NCBI RefSeq assembly: GCF_014196055.1 | Contig: NZ_JACICY010000001.1 | Span: 124,001 to 188,000, forward strand | Length of the DNA: 64,000 bases | Origin: Novosphingobium hassiacum | Lineage (GTDB): Bacteria; Pseudomonadota; Alphaproteobacteria; Sphingomonadales; Sphingomonadaceae | Direction: 5' to 3' | Shown: in pieces, positions 58,214 to 64,000 of the stretch | Layout: the number at the start of each line of letters is the position of its first letter | Numbering within the stretch: position 1 is the stretch's first letter | The notes under the pieces: generated by a model | The model's database searches: none | Told to the model about the DNA's origin: nothing | The model's input: the letters and a program-made list of their open reading frames with translations, nothing else | Translations under genes and position numbers: made by a program

Positions 58214-58806
58214 TGGTAATTCGCCCCGACGAGCGACACGATCCGCAACGGTGGCCGTCCCACCTGCGGCACCAGCAGTTCCACCGCAACCGGCAGTTCC
58301 GTTGTCAGTTGCGGCTCCCACCCATCGCGCCAATTGCCGTCCTTGCTCCGGAACCGCACCGTCGGCGGGCCCGTCAAAGGCAGCACCTCAGCCCCCGCCT
58401 CTGCCGCCGCGCCATCGGGAAAGGGATAGCCTGCACGCACCAACGCGGTAGACGTCACACGATATTCCACCTTTTGCAGGCTCGGGCGCGGCGATCCGTC
58501 GATGTTGTCCCACCCGCTCCGGGTCAACCGGATCAACACGCCATCGCGGCCCGCCTCGAAAGCCGCATGCGATACGCCCGCCTGATCGCGCGCGGCACGC
58601 GGCACAGCCTGCGCAAGGTCCGCGGTCCACACCGACAGGAACCGTCGCTGCGCCGCAATGCTATCGGTCTTGGTCCGGCTTGCCAGTTCCGCATCGACCG
58701 AAAAGCGTAGCAATCCCAACGCGCCGACCGCGATCACGGCAAACAGCCCGAGTGCGATCAGCATCTCGACCAGGGTGAACCCGTTGCGTGTCGGCTCCCC
58801 CCTCAT
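58210..58806 (-). CDS. gspJ: Type II secretion minor pseudopilin GspJ
   Basis: 198 aa from ATG 58806. Prepilin peptidase site RNGFTLVEMLIALGLFAVIAVGALG (cut after Gly, Glu5 present); body contains RRFLSVWTADLAQAVPR and VEYRVTSTALVRAGYPFPDG. Overlaps gspI (ATGA) and gspK. Confidence 0.92.
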   Translation of the reverse strand: MRGEPTRNGFTLVEMLIALGLFAVIAVGALGLLRFSVDAELASRTKTDSIAAQRRFLSVWTADLAQAVPRAARDQAGVSHAAFEAGRDGVLIRLTRSGWDNIDGSPRPSLQKVEYRVTSTALVRAGYPFPDGAAAEAGAEVLPLTGPPTVRFRSKDGNWRDGWEPQLTTELPVAVELLVPQVGRPPLRIVSLVGANYQ

Positions 58807-59186
58807 GCGCCGGGCAACCGCGTAAAATCGAGCGTAAACGCCTGCGCCGTCGCCCCGGGCGTGGTCTCGGTCACGCTCAGCGTTATGCCCAGCACGCCGT
58901 AGTCTGGCAGCGGCGCGACCGTCCGCGTCCACTGGAAGCTGCGCCCCGCATTGTCGATCGTTCCGTTGGCCGACCCCACTGCGGGCGGCGCAGGGTCGGT
59001 GAGGATCTCGGCCGCCATGTTCTGCGCCACGATTTCACGCAGCAGCCGCTGATCGAGGTCGGCGGTGCGCGAAATGCTCGCCCCTTCCATCTGCAACAGC
59101 GCCAGCGCCGCGATGGCGAACACCGCCAGCGCCACGAGCAGTTCGAGCAGCGTGAAGCCGTCGCGGCGAACGGAATTACCCTCCAT
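58803..59186 (-). CDS. gspI: Type II secretion minor pseudopilin GspI
   Basis: 127 aa from ATG 59186 (MEGNSVRRDGFTLLELLVAL). Site RRDGFTLLELL with Glu5; QNMAAEILTDPAPPAVGSANGTI and ending LDFTRLPGA. Overlaps gspH by 11 bp and gspJ by 4. Confidence 0.9.
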   Translation of the reverse strand: MEGNSVRRDGFTLLELLVALAVFAIAALALLQMEGASISRTADLDQRLLREIVAQNMAAEILTDPAPPAVGSANGTIDNAGRSFQWTRTVAPLPDYGVLGITLSVTETTPGATAQAFTLDFTRLPGA

Positions 59187-59646
59187 CGAGCGCCACCTTC
59201 CCATCGCGCCGCAGCCGAACCGCCAATGCGCGCCCGCCGCGCTCCAGCCGCACGGCTGCCTCGCTACTGGCAAGGCCCAGCGTGTCGAACACGATGCGCT
59301 GTCGGCCCGCTGCGACAGTCGTGGCGTCGTCCCACGCGGTCAGGTCGAAGCCCCGCCCCGGCAACGGTTGCCACTGCCCTTGGCTGCGTTGCTCGAAATA
59401 ATACCCCTTGTCGCTGACCACCAAAGACACCGGCCGCGCCCCAACGATTGCCTCATCGCGCGCTGCGCTGGTCCGTGCGGCGAAACGCTCGGCCTCGGTG
59501 CGCAGCTTGCGCTCGTCGCCAGGCAGGCTGAGCACCGCGACGCTCGCCAGCAGGCCCATGATCATCAGCACCACCATCATCTCGACCAGCGAGAAGCCAT
59601 TTTGGCGGGGGGCTGGCTGAACAGGTCGGATCACGGCGTCTCGCAT
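59176..59646 (-). CDS. gspH: Type II secretion minor pseudopilin GspH
   Basis: 156 aa from ATG 59646 (MRDAVIRPVQPAPRQNG). Site RQNGFSLVEMMVVLMIMGLLAS with Glu5; RTEAERFAARTSAARDEAIV is typical of GspH/FimT. First gene of the H-I-J-K set seen here; the secretion ATPase and secretin genes are elsewhere. Confidence 0.9.
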   Translation of the reverse strand: MRDAVIRPVQPAPRQNGFSLVEMMVVLMIMGLLASVAVLSLPGDERKLRTEAERFAARTSAARDEAIVGARPVSLVVSDKGYYFEQRSQGQWQPLPGRGFDLTAWDDATTVAAGRQRIVFDTLGLASSEAAVRLERGGRALAVRLRRDGKVALDGG

Positions 59647-59730
59647 GCGGCAGCAACGTGACCGTTTTACGACCAATGCGCCAGCGGGTTCAAGTTGGCG
59701 CGGTGCGATCGCTGCGATAGAACCGCCGCG

Positions 59731-60366
59731 ATGACCGAGCCCAGCACCGATTCCTCCCCTGCGCGCCTGCTCGCCGCCCCCGGCGTGATGAAAGTGCCGA
59801 GCCCGAGGATCGAGATGTTCGTGCTGCGTGACTTCCTCGACGCGACCGCATGCGCCGCGCTGGTGGCGCGGATCGAACGGGACCGGCGCCCCTCGACAAT
59901 CGCAGATGCCAACGACGACTCCTATTTCCGCACGAGCGAAACCTGCGACCTGCCGATGGACGCACCCGACGTCACGGCACTCGACATCAAGTTCGCAAAC
60001 CTTTCAGGCATCGATCGCCAGTTCGGCGAACCGATTCAGGGACAGCGCTACGAACCCGGCCAGGAATTCAAGGCCCACACCGACTATTTCGATCCGCATG
60101 GTGCCGATTTCCATCGGTTCTGCAGCGTGGCCGGCCAGCGCACATGGACTTTCATGATCTATCTCAACGATGTCGAAGCAGGCGGCGCGACGCGGTTCAA
60201 GGTGATCGACAAGCTGATCCACCCCGAACGCGGCAAGCTGGTCTGCTGGAACAACCGTCGCCCGGATGGAAGCGTCAATCCGGCCACGCTCCATCACGCG
60301 ATGAAGGTGCGCAAGGGCCTCAAATACGTGGTCACCAAGTGGTATCGCGAAAGGCCGTGGGCCTAA
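59731..60366 (+). CDS. 2-oxoglutarate/Fe(II) dioxygenase, prolyl 4-hydroxylase type
   Basis: 211 aa from ATG 59731 (MTEPSTDSSPARLLAAPG). P4Hc core: RYEPGQEFKAHTDYFDP gives the HxD, distal His in NPATLHHAMKVRKGLKYVVTKWYRERPW with the 2OG-binding Lys. GQRTWTFMIYLNDVEAGGATRF is the central beta block. Substrate protein or peptide unknown. Confidence 0.92.
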   Translation: MTEPSTDSSPARLLAAPGVMKVPSPRIEMFVLRDFLDATACAALVARIERDRRPSTIADANDDSYFRTSETCDLPMDAPDVTALDIKFANLSGIDRQFGEPIQGQRYEPGQEFKAHTDYFDPHGADFHRFCSVAGQRTWTFMIYLNDVEAGGATRFKVIDKLIHPERGKLVCWNNRRPDGSVNPATLHHAMKVRKGLKYVVTKWYRERPWA

Positions 60367-60379
60367 ATTCGGACGCCCC

Positions 60380-60829
60380 TCACTCCTCGACGATCTCACC
60401 GCGCGCCGTGCGGATCGTCGGCAGAGCGCGAAACAGCGCTTCGACATCGCCCGACGCCAGCGCGTTGGTGAAGCGCGCCTCGTGCCGGTCGATCCGCGAC
60501 ACGGCATCGGCCGCGGTCTCACGTCCCAAAGCGGTCAGCGTCAGCGCATGGCTACGCCCATCGATACGGCGTCGCTCGACCAGTCCGCGCTCCATCAGCC
60601 GCGAGATGATCGGCACCATGTTCGCCCGCTTGATCGCCAAAGTCTGGCCCACGTCGGTCTGCGAACAGTCCGGATTTTCCGAAATCACGACAAGCGCAGT
60701 GACTTCGGCCGGACGCAGGTCGAGATCGGCCAGTTCACGCGACAGATCGGCCATCATCACTGCCGACGCACGGCGTAACTGGTAGCCAAGACGGCTCTCT
60801 AGGGCGTTCGGAAGGATCATTTCGATCAA
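60380..60829 (-). CDS. MarR-family transcription regulator
   Basis: 149 aa, MIEMILPNALESRLGYQLRR. Winged HTH (TALVVISENPDCSQTDVGQTLAIKRANMVPIISRLMERGLVERRRIDGRSHALTLTALGRE). The target is not visible; the dioxygenase gene converges on it and so is unlikely to share its promoter. Confidence 0.93.
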   Translation of the reverse strand: MIEMILPNALESRLGYQLRRASAVMMADLSRELADLDLRPAEVTALVVISENPDCSQTDVGQTLAIKRANMVPIISRLMERGLVERRRIDGRSHALTLTALGRETAADAVSRIDRHEARFTNALASGDVEALFRALPTIRTARGEIVEE

Positions 60830-60872
60830 GTCTTATGGACAGCTATCGCCGATAGCAATGGGCCACGCGCCA

Positions 60873-60901
60873 AAAGAAAAGGGCGACCGAAGCCGCCCTT
60901 T
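60873..60901 (-). terminator. Terminator after rpmE
   Basis: Minus strand GGGCGGC-TTCG-GTCGCCC then TTTTCTTTT; UUCG tetraloop. Confidence 0.88.
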
Positions 60902-60925
60902 CCCGTGTCTGCTTGTCGCCGACAA

Positions 60926-61150
60926 TCAGCGCTTGAGCGAAAGACCGCCAAAACGCTTGTTGAACTGCGCGACGCGGCCACCCTGATCCAGCTGGCGCGT
61001 ACCACCGGTCCATGCCGGGTGCGAGGTCGGGTCGATTTCGAGGGTGAGCGTGTCACCTTCCTTGCCCCAGGTGGAGCGGGTCTCGAAAACGGTGCCGTCG
61101 GTCATCTGCACCTTGATCATGTGGTAGTCGGGGTGAATCTCGGCCTTCAT
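60926..61150 (-). CDS. rpmE: 50S ribosomal protein L31 (bL31), Cys-free form
   Basis: 74 aa from ATG 61150 ([20 protein letters not shown]). [25 protein letters not shown] is the L31 core. The zinc-binding Cys of classical L31 are absent, as is common in alphaproteobacteria. Followed by a terminator. Confidence 0.96.
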   Translation of the reverse strand: MKAEIHPDYHMIKVQMTDGTVFETRSTWGKEGDTLTLEIDPTSHPAWTGGTRQLDQGGRVAQFNKRFGGLSLKR

Positions 61151-61261
61151 GCGTCTAACTCCGGTACGCAGCCGGTTCCGACCGGCCACAAGAATCTGTA
61201 AGGGCGCGCCATTAGCGGCAATTGGGGGTGAGTGCAACCTTGGCGCTGGCTACAAAGTAAC

Positions 61262-61352
61262 TGGCGTCCCCGCGAAGGCGGGGACCTCAGGCCGAATTGT
61301 CGAGAGCTATCGTGTTGTGCCCGAGGCCCCCGCCTTTGCGGGGGAGCAGGTT
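61262..61352. repeat. Palindromic element, intergenic sister of the mtaB insert
   Basis: In the 212-bp gap between rpmE and fabZ. GTCCCCGCGAAGGCGGGGAC-CTCAGGC ... GAGGCCCCCGCCTTTGCGGGGGAGC. Same outer hairpins and inner CAGG/GAGGC pairing as at 44,531-44,616. Confidence 0.85.
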
Positions 61353-61362
61353 CAAGTAAAGC

Positions 61363-61833
61363 TCAAGCGTCCGCGATCATTGCGGTGAAGCTGACTTCGC
61401 ACGTCACTTTGTCGCCGATCATCGCGCGTCCGGCGAACTTGCACACCCGCGCGCGCTTCTGCGTGAATTCCACATGCAGGTCGAGCAGGACACCAGGCTC
61501 CACCGGATTGCGGAACTTGGCCTGCTCGATCGCCATGAAATAGACAAGCTTGCCCGAACCTGCGAGTCCCAGCGATTCGACCGCAAGCACGCCCGCGGCC
61601 TGCGCCAGCGCCTCGATCTGGAGGACGCCAGGCATGATCGGGCGACCGGGAAAATGACCCTGAAAGAACTGCTCGTTCATCGACACGGCCTTGACCGCGT
61701 GAATCCGCTCGTCCTTGGTCAACGAAACCACGCGATCGACCAGCAGCATGGGATAGCGATGCGGCAGCGCCGCCATCACCTTGCGTACGTCATAGTCGAG
61801 CACCGCGCTTTCAGGCGCCACTTCTTCGATCAT
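61363..61833 (-). CDS. fabZ: 3-hydroxyacyl-ACP dehydratase FabZ
   Basis: 156 aa. Hot-dog fold with [13 protein letters not shown] and active-site block [29 protein letters not shown] (His and Glu). Dehydrates beta-hydroxyacyl-ACP in fatty acid and lipid A precursor supply. Follows bamA and the OmpH-like gene, the conserved envelope order. Confidence 0.97.
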   Translation of the reverse strand: MIEEVAPESAVLDYDVRKVMAALPHRYPMLLVDRVVSLTKDERIHAVKAVSMNEQFFQGHFPGRPIMPGVLQIEALAQAAGVLAVESLGLAGSGKLVYFMAIEQAKFRNPVEPGVLLDLHVEFTQKRARVCKFAGRAMIGDKVTCEVSFTAMIADA

Positions 61834-61856
61834 TTCCCGGTTCCCGCGATCAGGCT

Positions 61857-62531
61857 TTAGCGGCCGTCCGGTGCCTTCTTGGCGGGCTGCGCAGCGGCAG
61901 CACCCTGCTGAGCGGCAGCGGCCTGAGCCTGCTGTTCACGCTGGGCGCGCGGCAACCAGCCGGCTGGCGGCACAAGCGTCGCCGACGGGATCGCCTTGTT
62001 CAGCTCGGCCAAGATGTCCTGGTTGAGGTTGTAGGTCTGGCCCGCCTTGATCACGGCCTGCGAATCGAGAACGACCGAGATCTTCTTCTTGTCCATCGCG
62101 GCTTGGGTAGCAGCGTCAAGCTTGTCACCAATCTGCTCGAGCACATACTGCTGCGACAGGTTCAGCGGCTCAAGGATCTTCTGGATCTCGGCTTCGCCAG
62201 CCTGCTGGATCTGCTGGATCTGGCCGTATTGCTGCTGCAGCGCCGCCTGATTGGGGTTGGCAGCCTTTGAATCGGCTTCCAGCTTGGCCACCAGCGGGCG
62301 CAGCTGTGCTTCGATCTGGGCCTTGCGCGCATTGGCCTGGTCAATCTGCGGCTTGTACGTCGTCGGGCGCTGCTGCTGCGCGACGGTATAAGCCGTTGAT
62401 GCGGCCACCACTGCGGGCGGGTTGGCGATGGCAATGCCCGGAGCGACGACGGCCTGCGCGACGGCCATGGTCGGAGCGACAGAAGCAACGGCGATGCCGG
62501 CGAGAAGCGCGGAAGCGTAACGGATCTTCAT
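61857..62531 (-). CDS. OmpH/Skp-like periplasmic chaperone
   Basis: 224 aa from ATG 62531, signal peptide [20 protein letters not shown]...VAQA. Coiled-coil middle ([31 protein letters not shown]), then [32 protein letters not shown] and [16 protein letters not shown], as in OmpH. Carries unfolded outer-membrane proteins to BamA. The bamA stop and this start share one base. Ala/Gln-rich tail. Confidence 0.92.
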   Translation of the reverse strand: MKIRYASALLAGIAVASVAPTMAVAQAVVAPGIAIANPPAVVAASTAYTVAQQQRPTTYKPQIDQANARKAQIEAQLRPLVAKLEADSKAANPNQAALQQQYGQIQQIQQAGEAEIQKILEPLNLSQQYVLEQIGDKLDAATQAAMDKKKISVVLDSQAVIKAGQTYNLNQDILAELNKAIPSATLVPPAGWLPRAQREQQAQAAAAQQGAAAAQPAKKAPDGR

Positions 62532-64000
62532 CAGAATTGTGTTCCCACGTTGAAAGAGAAGGATTTGGGGTCGTCGCCGTTGGCCTTTTTCAGGACCTTG
62601 GCAAAGTCGAGGCGGAACGGGCCGAACGGCGAGTTCCAGTTGACGCCGATACCGACCGCAATACGCGGCGAAGGCGTATCGCCGAGGAATTCCTCGACAA
62701 AGCGATTGATGTTGTTGGGCTTTCCATCGGCACCGGTCGGGCCGCTGACGATTCCGCCGGTGTTTGGATCGGTGTAATAGATAAGCGAATTCGGATTGTT
62801 CGGCAGTGGGCTGGCAATGCCCCATACCGCGCCTGCATCGACGTAGATCGAAGGCCGCAAACCGAGTTCGCGCGCGCCCGAACCGAGCGGAATTTCAAGC
62901 TCGGCACGTGAGGTATAGTAGTACTTACCACCGATCGCGTCATCGACGTACTGGTTGCGATCCTGCGAAACGACGGCCCCGTTGGCGTCGACCTGCTTGC
63001 GCAGCACGCGCGGACCAACGCCACGAATGTCGAAACCGCGGATCTGCGGCTCGCCCAGGAAGAAGCGGTCGGTCAGACGGACGTCGTCGATCAACGGATC
63101 ATTCGAGCGGCTGCCCAAGGCCTTGATCGCGCCGCCTTCTGCGCGCACCGAGAAGATGAACCCGCCGAACACCGGCCAGTACTTGGCCGCATTGCCGGTG
63201 ATCCGGGCATACTTCACCGATCCACCCAGCCCGGCGAAATCTGCGCTGAGCACGAACTGGTTGCCGCGGCTTGGACGCAGGCGATTGTCGAGATTGTCGA
63301 ACACCAGCGATGCGCCAAGTATCGAGCTGGTGCGCTTGCCGATGGCGTCACACAAGTAACGGCCGGCCAGCAAGATGCTGCACTGCCCGTTCACGTAGAA
63401 CGTATTCTGGTCGAGTGTCACGTCGTCATAGTTGAACGTGTAGCGACCAATCAGCGACATGAATTCACTCAGCGGCACGCCCGCGCGCAGCTGGAAGCCG
63501 GTCGTCGCCTGCTTGTAGGTCGTCCGGCGATCGGAATTGAACTGATTGAAGCTGTTCTGATCGCGACGGTAAATATCGATGCCAGTCGAGATGTTCTTGT
63601 CGAACAGGTATGGCTCGGTGAAGCTGACCTGGACCGAGCGCGAGAAGCGCGAATAGTCGACCGACAGGCCGACCGTCTGGCCGCGACCACGGAAGTTGTT
63701 CTGACGGATCGAACCCTGGAAAATGAAGCTCTCAAGGCTCGAGAAACCGGCCGACAGCTGCAATTCGCCGGTCGGCTTTTCCTCGACGTTGGCTTCAAGG
63801 ATGATCCGGTCGGGCGTGGTCCCCGGCTTCTGTTCGATCTCGAACTTTTCCTGGAAGTAGCCGAGCGACTTGATGCGGTTGGATGACCGCTTGATCTGGA
63901 AGGTGTTGAAGGCATCGCCCTCGGCCAGACGGAACTCGCGGCGCACGACCTTGTCCTGCGTCAGCGTGTTGCCGTTGACATCGACCCGCTCGACATAGAC
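62531..64000 (-). CDS. bamA: Outer membrane assembly factor BamA (5' end outside window)
   Basis: About 490 C-terminal residues; the frame is open to the window edge (VYVERVDVNGNTLTQDKVVRREFRL), which is the start of POTRA5. Omp85 barrel motifs: FFLGEPQIRGFDIRGVGPR (VRGF/Y lid-lock type), ends SFNVGTQF with terminal Phe. Folds beta-barrels into the outer membrane. Truncated only by the window. Confidence 0.97.
   Translation of the reverse strand, partial: VYVERVDVNGNTLTQDKVVRREFRLAEGDAFNTFQIKRSSNRIKSLGYFQEKFEIEQKPGTTPDRIILEANVEEKPTGELQLSAGFSSLESFIFQGSIRQNNFRGRGQTVGLSVDYSRFSRSVQVSFTEPYLFDKNISTGIDIYRRDQNSFNQFNSDRRTTYKQATTGFQLRAGVPLSEFMSLIGRYTFNYDDVTLDQNTFYVNGQCSILLAGRYLCDAIGKRTSSILGASLVFDNLDNRLRPSRGNQFVLSADFAGLGGSVKYARITGNAAKYWPVFGGFIFSVRAEGGAIKALGSRSNDPLIDDVRLTDRFFLGEPQIRGFDIRGVGPRVLRKQVDANGAVVSQDRNQYVDDAIGGKYYYTSRAELEIPLGSGARELGLRPSIYVDAGAVWGIASPLPNNPNSLIYYTDPNTGGIVSGPTGADGKPNNINRFVEEFLGDTPSPRIAVGIGVNWNSPFGPFRLDFAKVLKKANGDDPKSFSFNVGTQF

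Overview
This window reads as a high-GC alphaproteobacterial chromosome, most likely order Sphingomonadales (Novosphingobium- or Sphingomonas-like). The basis is family-level recognition: a cysteine-free bL31 protein, a System I (Ccm) cytochrome c maturation operon, a GspH-I-J-K pseudopilin set, an S9 dipeptidyl-peptidase, an HWE-kinase two-component pair, and fabZ / OmpH / bamA in alphaproteobacterial order. The genus is inference only.

Positions 1 to about 30,580 hold most of a transposable (Mu-like) prophage. It is read almost entirely on the minus strand, so its early end lies at the right. From right to left the order is: phage end with repeated motifs (about 30,190-30,579); a CI/LexA-type repressor with a small outward-facing companion; palindromic operators; an HTH early protein; a ParB-like protein; a SAM methyltransferase; small regulators; an ASCH protein; the DDE transposase MuA (D279, D344, E396) and ATPase MuB; a DnaA-domain-IV protein; GemA; a Mor-like activator; and a terminator. 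A lysis cassette follows (GH108 endolysin, holin, Rz with Rz1 nested inside it). Next come Mu-type packaging and head genes (DUF3486, terminase, DUF935 portal, gpF-like, gpG-like, protease with internal scaffold, DUF2190, gpT). The tail module is siphovirus-like: tail tube, a chaperone pair joined by a predicted -1 frameshift, and a 1190-aa tape measure. This matches the architecture of B3/D3112/RcapMu-type transposable siphophages. Most gene junctions are ATGA, GTGA or TGATG overlaps. The far phage end lies beyond position 1.

Positions 30.6-41.4 kb hold host genes: a YbjN-domain protein, an alpha/beta hydrolase, asd, an S9 peptidase, then rplS-trmD and, further on, rimM-rpsP-ffh. The normally contiguous rpsP-rimM-trmD-rplS cluster is interrupted by an M50-like membrane protein, a vapBC toxin-antitoxin pair and a small unknown gene, which is translationally coupled to both vapC and trmD.

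Positions 41.7-48.4 kb (plus strand) carry a GGDEF-EAL protein, then dapF-mtaB-ftsY-yciB as an overlapping chain, a urate-oxidase-N-like membrane protein and an alanine-rich lipoprotein. Positions 48.4-57 kb (minus strand) carry a response regulator and HWE kinase, the potassium transporter kup, ccmI-H-G-F-E-D-C and tRNA-His(GTG). Positions 57-64 kb carry gspK-J-I-H, a 2OG-Fe(II) dioxygenase, a MarR regulator, rpmE, fabZ, an OmpH/Skp-like chaperone and a truncated bamA.

The most unusual observations are palindromic repeat elements lying in frame inside trmD and mtaB (sister copies are intergenic), the toxin-antitoxin pair inside a ribosomal protein operon, a GGGAAAC frameshift site in the tail genes, a toxin-nuclease-like tail on the phage gpF homologue, and tiny coupled ORFs filling the only gaps in the head operon.
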